A stretch of 64,000 nt of DNA from Bacteroidales bacterium (GTDB lineage Bacteria; Bacteroidota; Bacteroidia; Bacteroidales; UBA10428). The position numbers and the translations under genes were made by a program. Under the pieces are notes generated by a model, which saw only the letters and a list, made by a program, of their open reading frames with translations, ran no database searches and was not told the origin of the DNA. Positions 1 through 9,644 of the stretch are shown piece by piece; positions within the stretch are counted from its first letter, which is position 1; each line of letters starts with the position of its first letter. The stretch is taken from positions 1 to 64,000 of the forward strand of contig JAFGKY010000114.1 of NCBI GenBank assembly GCA_016928305.1. Direction: 5' to 3'.

Positions 1-1560
1 GATGGTGAAGTTGGCAGGGACAAGGGTAAGTGCCACATCTTCCGGCGTAGACAAGGTAACCTGACCGGTGATGACCGGCGGATCGTTCACCTCTGTTACC
101 GTAATGGGGATGGATTCCGAATCAGTTCCTCCGTTGCCGTCATCGGAGGCAATGGATACCGATGCACTTCCGGTAAAATTCAGTGTTCCTTTGAAATAAG
201 CATTGTTGAGAGCAGCATTGATATTGACAAGTGTGCCTATGTAAGAGAGTGAGGCAGTTCCGCTGCCTGATCCCGTCAGTCCGGTGGTGGTTGAAAGGGT
301 GAAGGTGCCGTTGGTTACAGTGATGGTGATGGATTGATTATCGTTATCAGCATCGCTGATAGAGATCAGGTTGCTGTTGGCAACATTGAATACAAGGTTG
401 ACATCTTCGGCAACAGTCTGGTCTTCGGGAACGGTGATAACTGGATTATCGTTTTCTGCTGTGAGGGTATATTCCGCATTATCTTCTGCATAAGCCCCAT
501 ATGGATCAGTTGCTCTGAAAGTAATGGTTTCACTTCCATTCCAGTTCACATCTGTTGCAGCAATGGTGGCTATATGTGTTGCAGGATCGATAGTAACGGT
601 CAGATTTGAGTTGCCGCTGTAAGTCCATGTAATCGATTCATCCGGATCCTGCGGATCAGAAACATATGCATCCAGTGTAACAGTAAAAGAACTTCCTTCC
701 GTATCTGAGTCATCGGGAATATCTGACAATAAAGGAATTGAAAAGTTATAGTTTTCCATGGCTGTATAACAGGAAGCCGCCATTTTAACATATCCCGATG
801 CAGCCGGGTGATATAAATCGATCATATCCCCTCCGTCGGCCTGATAACGATAATCAATGCCGGCCCCTGTTTCCATGTTAACCAGGACAATGCTGTCATT
901 TGTTCTGGAAGCTACCAAAGCATCAAGAAGTGTGTTATAGTAAGATGTTGGTGCATGATTACCGCTTGGATCTGTTCCCGCCCTGTTTATAATCCGGGCT
1001 AGGAAAACCGGAACGATTTTTCCGGAAGTTAACTCGTACACATCAACCAAATCAAGAATTTCCTCAACATCAGCAGCAAAACTAAGTGCCGAATCATTGT
1101 TCGACAGGTTGTTTGTACCAATATGAAGAATGACAACATCCGGATTGTAATATTCAAGATAGTTCTGATTGCAGGCGGGTAATACGCAAACGGGAGAACC
1201 GCTGCGATAATCTAATCCTGTTTGAAGCAGGAGCAGAAGTTGTTTGGTCGTTATGCCCGGGAATCCTGCATGGTCTGTATAATCGGTAGGAGTGGTTGGC
1301 AGACAACTGGCTCCTGAGTTTTCGCTTCCAACAAAATCAAAATCATAGCCGGCAGAAAGCAAATCCTGGTAAAGCTTACACCGATATGAAATCCGTTCGC
1401 TTGTGTCTCTTGTATCACCCGTATAATCGTCGAAGGTGATTGAATTACCCAGGGGCATTATCTTCAGGGGTGCTTGCGGGTATGCCTGAGCCATAATAAC
1501 GATAAGCAAAGGAAAGAAGACTTTCATGCGTCCGGGTAACAACAACAGGGTAGCTTTCAT
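1..1560 (-). CDS. Secreted SGNH/GDSL hydrolase with cadherin-like repeats (3' end beyond window)
   Basis: I translated this by hand; it is absent from the ORF track because it runs off the left edge. It is open for 520 codons. A hydrophobic signal segment lies within residues 1-30. The SGNH hydrolase domain (about 32-265) shows block I GNSIT with candidate nucleophile Ser40, block III HIGTNN around Asn150, and block V DLYH (Asp248, His251). Such domains are usually esterases or deacetylases acting on polysaccharide or acyl esters. From about residue 280 come Ig/cadherin-like modules ending in VNDPPVI-type linkers, as in large adhesins. I kept the ATG at 1560 because the first residues, MKATLL..P, resemble MKVTLL..P of the next gene; an ATG at 1527 would give a more compact signal peptide. 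The substrate is unknown. A C-terminal T9SS domain is expected but lies outside the window. Confidence 0.85.
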   Translation of the reverse strand, partial: MKATLLLLPGRMKVFFPLLIVIMAQAYPQAPLKIMPLGNSITFDDYTGDTRDTSERISYRCKLYQDLLSAGYDFDFVGSENSGASCLPTTPTDYTDHAGFPGITTKQLLLLLQTGLDYRSGSPVCVLPACNQNYLEYYNPDVVILHIGTNNLSNNDSALSFAADVEEILDLVDVYELTSGKIVPVFLARIINRAGTDPSGNHAPTSYYNTLLDALVASRTNDSIVLVNMETGAGIDYRYQADGGDMIDLYHPAASGYVKMAASCYTAMENYNFSIPLLSDIPDDSDTEGSSFTVTLDAYVSDPQDPDESITWTYSGNSNLTVTIDPATHIATIAATDVNWNGSETITFRATDPYGAYAEDNAEYTLTAENDNPVITVPEDQTVAEDVNLVFNVANSNLISISDADNDNQSITITVTNGTFTLSTTTGLTGSGSGTASLSYIGTLVNINAALNNAYFKGTLNFTGSASVSIASDDGNGGTDSESIPITVTEVNDPPVITGQVTLSTPEDVALTLVPANFTI

Positions 1561-1809
1561 GGCAGGGCGATTTTAGGTTGGAATAATCAGTATATCACAA
1601 TGAAGCCTCCATTTATTTATTGTAAAGATATAAAATATGAATAAATATTAAATTGGATCAGAACTCCTTTCAGAAGTCCCGGTATCAGTAATTAATGTTC
1701 ATACAACCATTAAAAATCCCCTGTTGAGATCCTCAGTGTATCAACAGGTTGATAAAGGCTATGTGAGATTTCGAACTGCCTGATTCTCATAATATACCAT
1801 GACAGTCTA

Positions 1810-4800
1810 CTATCGGGAAATCACCAGTTTTTGCAGTCCGATAAACTGATTATCGGATGTAATCCGTATGAAATAAAATCCATTCGGACAATCATCCATA
1901 GTTACTGCATATTGATTGGTACCGGGGAATAATTCTTTAGTCATAACCAGTTTTCCGTTGATATCGAAAAGGTCGATCCTGGCTTCTTTATTAAGCGTTT
2001 CATCAAATCTGAGGCAGGCTTCATTGTATACGGGATTTGGAAAGACTATGAAGCCGTTGCTGCTGTTACTGAGATGAATGGTATTATCTTTCTTGATACC
2101 CACGTGAAGATCGTATTTATCAATGGCTGCCTGGTAGACTTCCCGGGTTGATTCGTCCTGGATAAATGCTACGACCCTTATCTCATCGGTATTATATGTA
2201 TATTTCAGATTCCAGTTCTTGTTGATGACTACAGGATTCATTTCCGGATCCCAGTTGTTGGTGTATGAGGTACTGGAAAGTATCGTTTTCAATACACTTT
2301 CGAACAAGGTATCTCCGTTTGCCCCGGTTTCATCGGTCACCATCCGTTCAATAACGGCAATATGCAATGTTACCTGCTTATCCATAATCACCTCCAGGGG
2401 TCTGAACTCAACGATTACATTCAGGGAGTTATTTTGCAAAGTCGAGGTTATGTCCAGGCTGAATTTTGGTTTCAGCAGGGATTGTTTCTTCACAAATGTG
2501 GCTATGTCTTCATCAATATATTCAAATCTGAATTCGCCGGTTGTTCCCCCATTGAGGATGGACATCGGAACCGAGGTTAACTGATAAAATAATACGCGTG
2601 TACCCGGATCCACTTTGTTATGTTCATTAAAAGGATCAACACCCGGGAAGGAGGTGTGATACTGGATGTCAATAATATCCCAGGGGTTGAGGTTGGCAAG
2701 CGCATCCAGTGCTGAATCAGCCGACCGGGAGGTGAGGTCACTGGCATTGGTAAAATGTTCAATCAGAGAAATTTTGGAACGTTCAAGGATTTCCATATTG
2801 TCAAATGCGAAGCCATGGGTTCCTATGGCTGTTCCATCAGAGCCGTATGCTAAACGGAACTGGACGTTTTGCTTACCTTTCAGTTCATCAATACTGTGTC
2901 TTGCGGAAACGTATTTGCTATCCTGTTTTTGTGACCAACCAATAGGCTGCCCACCCGGATTTCCGGATATCTTATAATTGAGGTACCAGTTGATCCCGTC
3001 ATCCAGATCACCGATATTCTTCCATGATGTCATATCGTCGGACTTATATTGTAAAACGGCACCATCGCGTTCTTCTTCAAAATACCTCCATATATCGAAT
3101 TTAATCATAGGTTTTTTGATCCCATCGAAATCAAAGCATGGCGAAGTTATCCAGGATTGTTCCAGGGGAGCCCGGCCTGTTTCCTTATCCTTTGTAATGT
3201 CGGTCCACCATGCATATTCCCCCCTGGCAGCACCATTAAACCCTTTGCCGTATGCGTCGGGTTGTGGCAAACTAAGGTTCCATGAGTTAACAGCAGATAT
3301 ATCCTCATTATTGTCTTTAATCCATCCGGGTGCTCCACTTTCAAATCCTTCAAAATAAGATGCTCCTTCCACCAATGAATGCGTGGGTTTTAAAGGCAGG
3401 GTTTTTATGATTGTATCCGTGCAACCTTTGTTTGTGGTGACCATAAGTTCCACATCGTAATTATCCGGTTCAGTAAATGTATATTCAGCATTTTCTGTGT
3501 TGAAAGTGCTGTAGGTTATGCCGTTAAAAATTTTCCATTGGTACTGGGTAATGACACCTTCATTAAACCCTGACTCATTGGTAAATTCAATTTTCTTTCC
3601 TTCATGGAAACATTCACTATTCCATGAGAAATCAGCAGTAGGTTTGTCACCGAAGTAAAATGTAATCTCACGTTCACTGCTGCATCCTTGTATAGTGGTT
3701 GCCGTCAGTTTTACATCCCTTCTTTCGGCCTTTTTATAAAGATGTTTCGGATTTTTGAGGGTAGAATAATTGTCACCTCCGCTTGCCTGGTCATCATCGA
3801 AGTACCATAACCACGCCTGGATCGGATCCGTTGAAGTGGTCAGGTTGATAAATGCCGTGGAATCTGTGATGCCAGCGTAAATACATGTATCTCCAACGGT
3901 GAAATTGGTATTGGGAACATCGTATATGGTTAACGCTTTGAAAATCCTGTTATAGCATCCTTTCGGTGCTGTGAATGTATAGAAGACAGTATCCGGACTC
4001 GATTGTGCCAACTGTGGATTATAATAGAATCCTGAAATAATATTGCCGGTGACAGCCGGGCCTGTAAAAACACCTTCGAGGGGATTTGCTGTCAGCTTTA
4101 CCTGATCATTATCATGGCAGAATGAAACATAATCGAAATTAACAAATTCCAGATCAGGAACAAACTCAACTTCAAAACGTTCCTGGACACTAAACGGCAT
4201 TCCTTCATCGTAATATTCATAGGTTACGGTATAGTATCCTCCGTTCAATTGTGACGGGTCAATCGTAGCGGTGTTATCACCATTGTCAACCAGGCCTGTT
4301 TCTGCACTGATGGTAAATGTGCCAATAACGTTTGCAATATTGTTAGCGACAATAGTAAAGCATGAATCATTGGAACAAAATAGTTTCTTCGTATCGTTTT
4401 CAGGGAATGTGATTTCGGCATTGGCAGACATCACGGTAACGATGGCTGTGTCATATCCGTAACATCCTGTCGCAGGATCGCGGAATGAATATATAAAGGT
4501 ATGTACACCAATTCCATAGTAATAGGGAGAGAAGTAGTTCGTATCATTGATTTCCCATAAAGGAGGAGTAAAAGAGCCGTTTTCAGGATTGCCGAATACC
4601 GGAATTAAACTTTTATCGTCTTTATTATAGGCGGGTACAAGTCCTGAAATAGTTACTACCGGCGCAGGTGTGACGGTTACCTGGGCATTGCCCGAAACGG
4701 TTCCATTACAGTATTTGTCCGAAACGCTTACCAGGGTATAGGTGCCTTCCTGGATTACCGGTATAAACCGGGGTGAAGATGTGACATTTTCTATGGTGGA

Positions 4801-7800
4801 AGGAACTTCGGTGCCACGGTGGTAACTGAATGTCCATGGAGCAGCACCGGTAAGTGTTACCCGGAGATTCGCTTCAGTATGTTCGCAAATGGAGCCGGTT
4901 CCCGAAATCGTTGCTGTAGGAACCGCATAGTGCACTACGGTAGCTGTTCCTGATACACAACCGTTTCTGATCTGGTCAGTGACTTCAGACAGGGTATAGA
5001 TACCATTACCAACAACTTTTAATGCATAATCTGATTCTAAAATATCATCGATCGTTTCTACATATATACCGTTGCGCAAATAAGTTATACTGAATGGCGC
5101 TATTCCGGTAAGCTGCACCCGAAGGGTTGCCGTATCACCCGGACATGTGGTGTCCACACCGGAAAGCACAGCTTTGGGAGAGGTTATTTCAGTTATTACA
5201 GCTGTTCCGGAACCGGTGGTATCGCCCGTACAAAATTGATCGTAAAGACTGGCTACCGTATAGTTACCTGTTTTGCTGACATTGATGTCAAACGGATCTG
5301 CAGTGATATCCGTATAGGTTGTGTCATCCTCATTCCTCATCAAAACAAAGGTCCACGGAGCTGTACCTGTGAAATCCAGGGTAAGGCGAGTGGTAACATC
5401 CGGACATATAAAGGCAGAACCGGTTAATTTTACAGTCGTTGCAGGACGTACGGTAATGGTGGCTGAACCGTAAACAAGACCTTCGGTATAATTCAGATCG
5501 GCTACGTTAATAACGGTATAGGTACCGGCAATGCTGGTAAAAAAACTATACGGAGATTCGGAGATGCCTGAAATTACAGTGTCTCTCGGCAGGGGACCAC
5601 CGGTTCTTTGGATTGTGATTGTCCAAGCAGGTTCACCGGTGAGATCTACCTCAATGGTATCTTTCTGATAGGAACAAATAATGCCTCCTCCGCTTATAGT
5701 GGCAGTTGGAACATAACTGATTGTGCGGGTCTGGATATTGCTATAGGCTGTACCATCAGATACACGGAACTCCACTGTTCTCGGAGTGGTATTTGGATTG
5801 TCCGGATTAATATTCTCATACTGCACACTTCTCAGGGCGGTCCGGTAATTTGCCAATGATGCCGTACCGATAAGTGACAATACACCTGAACCTGTATTAT
5901 AGTTTCCATTAATACCATTTGCGTTGGTATACCTTAACCTGTCCTCTGCACTTTGGCGGTTGGTGATGGTAACAGTGGCTGAAGCAAGGGTGACATTATC
6001 GGTATCGGATACGGATATTGTGGAGGTAATATTTGCAGGGCCTGAACCGGCTATATAGGACAGCGGTGTTTCTTCAATACCCGATAATACAGGTGCATCG
6101 TTAACCGGTATTACGGTTATATCCCGGGTCAGGGTGTTGCTGGGATCATCCCCGTCGTTAACCGTGAAAGATACGGTACGGGTTAACGCGGAAGGGTTCT
6201 CGCTTGTATTCTGATAGCGAACGTTACGCAATGCAGTGCGGTAATTGGCCAACAGTGAATGGCCGGATAAGGAAAGCATGCCTGTGGTCTGATTCCATAT
6301 GCCTGTTATACCATTGGCACTTGTAAAAGAAAGCGTGTCCTCTCCGTTCTGGTAATTAGTGGTAATCTGAACGGTGGCTGATTCAAGGTGAGTATCGTCA
6401 TCATCACTGATATCCAGGGTTGCTGTTATAGTTGTTGGTGCGGCATTTTCGGTGTATGCCAGCGGGGCTGTTTCAAGGTTACTTAATTCAGGAGGATCGT
6501 TAAGGGAACCCACAACAATGTTTCTTGACTGTAGGTTGCTGTTTTCGATACCATCGTTTACCCGGAAGGTAATCGTTCGTGTGGTGGCCGTGGGATTTTC
6601 GCTGGTATTTTCGTATTTCACATTCCGAAGGGCAGCCTGATAGTTTGCAACCAGTGAATTACCTGTTAGAGCCAGTGTACCTGTTCCAGGATACCAGGTA
6701 CCTGTTATACCATTAGCATTGGTAAATAATAAAGTGTCTTCACCGGATTGATAACCCGGACCAATAACAACAGTTGCCGATTGAAGGTTGGTATTATCAA
6801 CATCAGCCACAGAAAGCGTTGCAGTGATATTCACTGCCCCGTCACCTTCACTATAAGCAAGATTTGAGGTTTCAATGCCCGATAATAAGGGGGCATCGTC
6901 CACCGGGGTAACCGTAATATTGCGGGTTTCTGTATTGCTGTTTGCATCTCCGTCATATACTGTAAACGATACCGTACGTACCTGGGTAGTAGGATTGTCA
7001 CTGGTGTCCTGGTAAGAAACGTTCCTCAATGCCGTGATATAGTTGTCCAGGGTGGTTGAACCCGTGAGATTAAGTCTGCCACTGGCCGGAATCCAGGTCC
7101 CTGTGATATATGGGGTATTGGTAAAAGCAAGGATGTCCTGCCCGTACTGGTAATTTGAACTGATCCGGACAACAGCCGATTCAATATTTGTATCGTCTGC
7201 ATCGGTAATAGTTATCAGATCCGATATGTCCACAGCAGGATTATCTTCAGTATAGGAAAGTACAGAGCCTTCAAGGTTATCCAGAATCGGGGCATCGTTT
7301 ACCGCCATAATGGTGATGGTAAAGGGTAAAGTATTGCTGTCATCGTCACCGTCGTTTACTAAAAAAGAGACGGTACGCTGCAACGTTGAAGGATTATCAC
7401 TGGTATTCTGGTAGGTAACGCTTCTCAGTACTGTTCGATAAATAGTCAGACTGGCAGATCCGGACAAGTAAAGAGTACCATCTTCGACTTCAAAATAACC
7501 GGAAACGCCTCCGGTACTTGTGAAGGCAAGGGAATCACAGTCTATCTGATAACCTGAAGTTATGGACACAGTGGCCGATTCCATATTTACATCATCGACA
7601 TCGGTAACTGTGATAGAATTCGTAATTTGAACAGGGTCATCACCTTCGGTGTAATTGATTGAAGTTGAACTGATAGCTGCCAGCACGGGTGGGTTATTTA
7701 CAGGTGTAACTGTAATATCACGGGATACAGTATTGCTGTAATATAAACCATCATAAACAGTAAAAGATACGATTCGTTTTACAGATGAAGGATTTTCACT

Positions 7801-8175
7801 TGTATTCCGGTAAGTAATGCTTCTAAGGGTTGCCTGATAGTTTTCAATACTGGCAATTCCGCTGAGACTAAGAATTCCGGTGCCGGCATTCCATGAACCG
7901 GATATGCCCCCATAGCCGGTAAATGTTAGAACATCTTCGGTACTCTGACAATTTGTTACTGTTATGGTAGCCGATACCAGGTTGCCGTCACCATCCTTAA
8001 CAGTGATGGAACCGGTTATCTGAACGGCACCGTCGCCTTCGGTGTAACTAAGTGCAGAAGATTCAATATCACCTAATTCCGGGGCCACCTGTGCATAGCT
8101 CCCAACAGAAAATGACAGGGTGAAAAGGAAAAGCAATGAATACAGCCTGGGTATCCGCAATAGTGTGACTTTCAT
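1810..8175 (-). CDS. Giant repeat adhesin with PKD-like, Omp28-like and T9SS sorting domains
   Basis: This is a 2121-residue exported surface protein. After a signal peptide (1-29, ending SYAQ) come six cadherin-like modules of about 131 residues (about 30-820), each opening with a PxL..IE....YTEG pattern. Four Ig-like modules of about 90 residues follow (about 822-1185), each with a C....L...L.G.APW-type core. PKD-like domains occupy the middle, then a jelly-roll-like segment (FEGFESGAPGW) and an Omp28/thioredoxin-like domain opening LIEHFTNASD. The last 80 or so residues (FPNPVYNEACLRF, ending KLVISR) are a type A T9SS sorting domain, predicting secretion and anchoring on the cell surface. 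The Omp28-like domain lacks the usual CxxC after EHFT, so a redox role is unlikely. Adhesion or matrix scaffolding is inferred. The gene appears monocistronic, with 244 bases separating it from the upstream operon. Confidence 0.9.
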   Translation of the reverse strand: MKVTLLRIPRLYSLLFLFTLSFSVGSYAQVAPELGDIESSALSYTEGDGAVQITGSITVKDGDGNLVSATITVTNCQSTEDVLTFTGYGGISGSWNAGTGILSLSGIASIENYQATLRSITYRNTSENPSSVKRIVSFTVYDGLYYSNTVSRDITVTPVNNPPVLAAISSTSINYTEGDDPVQITNSITVTDVDDVNMESATVSITSGYQIDCDSLAFTSTGGVSGYFEVEDGTLYLSGSASLTIYRTVLRSVTYQNTSDNPSTLQRTVSFLVNDGDDDSNTLPFTITIMAVNDAPILDNLEGSVLSYTEDNPAVDISDLITITDADDTNIESAVVRISSNYQYGQDILAFTNTPYITGTWIPASGRLNLTGSTTLDNYITALRNVSYQDTSDNPTTQVRTVSFTVYDGDANSNTETRNITVTPVDDAPLLSGIETSNLAYSEGDGAVNITATLSVADVDNTNLQSATVVIGPGYQSGEDTLLFTNANGITGTWYPGTGTLALTGNSLVANYQAALRNVKYENTSENPTATTRTITFRVNDGIENSNLQSRNIVVGSLNDPPELSNLETAPLAYTENAAPTTITATLDISDDDDTHLESATVQITTNYQNGEDTLSFTSANGITGIWNQTTGMLSLSGHSLLANYRTALRNVRYQNTSENPSALTRTVSFTVNDGDDPSNTLTRDITVIPVNDAPVLSGIEETPLSYIAGSGPANITSTISVSDTDNVTLASATVTITNRQSAEDRLRYTNANGINGNYNTGSGVLSLIGTASLANYRTALRSVQYENINPDNPNTTPRTVEFRVSDGTAYSNIQTRTISYVPTATISGGGIICSYQKDTIEVDLTGEPAWTITIQRTGGPLPRDTVISGISESPYSFFTSIAGTYTVINVADLNYTEGLVYGSATITVRPATTVKLTGSAFICPDVTTRLTLDFTGTAPWTFVLMRNEDDTTYTDITADPFDINVSKTGNYTVASLYDQFCTGDTTGSGTAVITEITSPKAVLSGVDTTCPGDTATLRVQLTGIAPFSITYLRNGIYVETIDDILESDYALKVVGNGIYTLSEVTDQIRNGCVSGTATVVHYAVPTATISGTGSICEHTEANLRVTLTGAAPWTFSYHRGTEVPSTIENVTSSPRFIPVIQEGTYTLVSVSDKYCNGTVSGNAQVTVTPAPVVTISGLVPAYNKDDKSLIPVFGNPENGSFTPPLWEINDTNYFSPYYYGIGVHTFIYSFRDPATGCYGYDTAIVTVMSANAEITFPENDTKKLFCSNDSCFTIVANNIANVIGTFTISAETGLVDNGDNTATIDPSQLNGGYYTVTYEYYDEGMPFSVQERFEVEFVPDLEFVNFDYVSFCHDNDQVKLTANPLEGVFTGPAVTGNIISGFYYNPQLAQSSPDTVFYTFTAPKGCYNRIFKALTIYDVPNTNFTVGDTCIYAGITDSTAFINLTTSTDPIQAWLWYFDDDQASGGDNYSTLKNPKHLYKKAERRDVKLTATTIQGCSSEREITFYFGDKPTADFSWNSECFHEGKKIEFTNESGFNEGVITQYQWKIFNGITYSTFNTENAEYTFTEPDNYDVELMVTTNKGCTDTIIKTLPLKPTHSLVEGASYFEGFESGAPGWIKDNNEDISAVNSWNLSLPQPDAYGKGFNGAARGEYAWWTDITKDKETGRAPLEQSWITSPCFDFDGIKKPMIKFDIWRYFEEERDGAVLQYKSDDMTSWKNIGDLDDGINWYLNYKISGNPGGQPIGWSQKQDSKYVSARHSIDELKGKQNVQFRLAYGSDGTAIGTHGFAFDNMEILERSKISLIEHFTNASDLTSRSADSALDALANLNPWDIIDIQYHTSFPGVDPFNEHNKVDPGTRVLFYQLTSVPMSILNGGTTGEFRFEYIDEDIATFVKKQSLLKPKFSLDITSTLQNNSLNVIVEFRPLEVIMDKQVTLHIAVIERMVTDETGANGDTLFESVLKTILSSTSYTNNWDPEMNPVVINKNWNLKYTYNTDEIRVVAFIQDESTREVYQAAIDKYDLHVGIKKDNTIHLSNSSNGFIVFPNPVYNEACLRFDETLNKEARIDLFDINGKLVMTKELFPGTNQYAVTMDDCPNGFYFIRITSDNQFIGLQKLVISR
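4650..5710 (-). repeat. Four tandem Ig-like modules in the adhesin
   Basis: Four units of about 90 codons each begin with a (T/V/A)xxSG...C motif and contain an L.G.AP(W/F).(I/F) core and a YT(V/L)..V.D segment. They resemble modules found in gliding-motility and T9SS-exported adhesins of Bacteroidota. Boundaries are approximate. Confidence 0.65.
5715..8088 (-). repeat. Six tandem cadherin-like modules encoded in the adhesin
   Basis: Six consecutive units of roughly 131 codons share the frame YTEG..., SATV.I...YQ.G.D.L.F, GI.G.W....G.L.L.G, Y...LR.V.Y.NTS.NP and R.ITV.PVND.P. The fourth and fifth units look closest to each other by eye. Boundaries are approximate because they are set by protein pattern. 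Confidence 0.8.
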
Positions 8176-8207
8176 ACCGGTATTATTTTACATTGTAAAA
8201 CGATTCA

Positions 8208-8239
8208 AAAAAATACGTCATCCGTTGTATCCAGACAAA
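8208..8239 (-). promoter_or_regulatory. Probable promoter of the giant adhesin gene
   Basis: Read on the minus strand, a TTTG is followed after 20 bases by TATTTTTT, one mismatch from the Bacteroidota -7 consensus TAnnTTTG. It lies about 33 bases upstream of the ATG. A short inverted repeat (TTTTAC-ATT-GTAAAA, 8186-8200) sits in the predicted leader and could be an operator or leader hairpin. Confidence 0.45.
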
Positions 8240-8419
8240 AAACAAATCCGGAAATAATTCAGAATTTGTTTCTGTCACCCCATCAGGGCAACACATGAAT
8301 TTATATTTGGTAAAAGTACAAAAATGATGTGTACAATGTAACCAGAATTTGATGAACGGCTCCGAATATAATTTGAATACCCGTTTTTACGGAAGGAAAA
8401 ACCTGCTTCAGGGAGAATA

Positions 8420-9640
8420 TCAGAATTTTCCTCCGGCTTTGGTTTTGATAAATGTCATGCTGCTGAAGTTGTTGCTCAGGTTAGTGCCGGAAATAATAAA
8501 ACCTCCGTCGGATGAAAAGCCAAATGACTGGCTTTCCATTTGACTTGACCCGCCAATCGTCATGTATTGCTGACTTTCATCCTCTAATGTAGAGGTAATA
8601 ATAGAAATAATACTGGTCTTGTCACCATTTGACCAGGTTGACAAAATATGAATTTTGTTGTCTTCAGACTGTATGCAGGTACCTTTGTCAACACCTGAAT
8701 TATTAAAGCTCCTGGTCCATTCCCTTTCATATCGTACCTTATTATCATCAGCGTATACTTTTTTAATTTTATAAAGGAGGACGTCTGTTTCTCCTGCAAT
8801 ATCAGAAGTGGTACCGCAAATTAAGTAAGTGTTATCAGTAAATACTGTTAATGAAATGGCTTCTTCGTTTGCATTGTTTTCTGACTCTTCCCATGCTTCT
8901 GCCCTATAATCGTTAGTTATGAGTCGTATAAAGGAATGTTTAACGGGAAAAGATGAGTTAAAAAAATTTGAGATGCCGGCCACCAGCCAGCCATCATCGA
9001 TACGTTGTACATAGCTTGCTTCGTCAACATCCGTAGGCCCCCCAATTTTTATAGGTTGGTATGAGTTTATCTGATTGCCTTTTTGATCCACCATATATAT
9101 CCATATTTGTTTGGACATACCGGATAAGTCGGTCACGGTTGAATATCCAGCCATCATAATATCCCCGTTTTCGTTCAGATCGAACCATTTTCCTTCATCA
9201 TCCTTATTTTCTCCACCATCATAAGATTTTGTCCAAATGGTATCTCCCAGGTGATCCGTACGGATCAGCCAGATATCCTTATCATTGGTTCCTGTTGTTT
9301 TCTGTGTGGAACCAAGTATTATAAATCCTCCGCCGGAAGCAGGTTTAATACAATACCCCCGGTCATCTTTTGATTTTCCGATGAGTTTGGCCGATTGAAC
9401 CGAATTTCCATAGGCATCGGTGATGATCAGACAGATCTCCCATCCCTGTAATTCAGTTTTGGTATTACCCAGGAATGCGTATCCTCCGTCACTAATTTCA
9501 CATACGCCTGCACCTTCATTAACCTGGTTGAATGCATAGTATTTTATGAATGATTCAGATTGTTCAGTGCTGATATTATAATTATCACATGAAAACAACA
9601 AGGGTGTCAGGATTATTGCAGTATGTATGTAGCCTTTCAT
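8420..9640 (-). CDS. Lipoprotein with propeller-like GG(Y/F) repeats, last gene of the TIR/nSTAND operon
   Basis: This 406-residue protein has a lipoprotein signal with lipobox LLFSC (Cys18), so it should be lipid-anchored in the envelope. The mature part has repeated blades of the form DGGYAFLGNT, GGGFIILGSTQ and DGGFIISGTN, spaced about 50-60 residues and each followed by a (W)xLIxTDxxGx-like strand. This matches the delta-60/beta-propeller repeat class common in exported Bacteroidota proteins. No catalytic motif is visible. It starts 4 bases after the stop of the barrel gene, so it is almost certainly co-transcribed with it and with the TIR and nSTAND genes upstream. A role as an exposed ligand-binding or scaffold subunit is inferred. 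It could also be an unrelated passenger gene. Confidence 0.8.
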   Translation of the reverse strand: MKGYIHTAIILTPLLFSCDNYNISTEQSESFIKYYAFNQVNEGAGVCEISDGGYAFLGNTKTELQGWEICLIITDAYGNSVQSAKLIGKSKDDRGYCIKPASGGGFIILGSTQKTTGTNDKDIWLIRTDHLGDTIWTKSYDGGENKDDEGKWFDLNENGDIMMAGYSTVTDLSGMSKQIWIYMVDQKGNQINSYQPIKIGGPTDVDEASYVQRIDDGWLVAGISNFFNSSFPVKHSFIRLITNDYRAEAWEESENNANEEAISLTVFTDNTYLICGTTSDIAGETDVLLYKIKKVYADDNKVRYEREWTRSFNNSGVDKGTCIQSEDNKIHILSTWSNGDKTSIISIITSTLEDESQQYMTIGGSSQMESQSFGFSSDGGFIISGTNLSNNFSSMTFIKTKAGGKF

Positions 9641-9644
9641 TGTG

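Noticed and set aside
334-609. 91-codon ORF inside the SGNH gene
   Set aside because: Shadow frame; the minus-strand frame carries the hydrolase and repeat motifs.
8302-8309. Plus-strand TATATTTG
   Set aside because: No TTG at the right spacing and no plus-strand gene follows.
8349-8543. 64-codon plus-strand ORF
   Set aside because: Its 3' part lies antisense over the lipoprotein gene end, it has no promoter with a -33 element, and it looks like nothing known.
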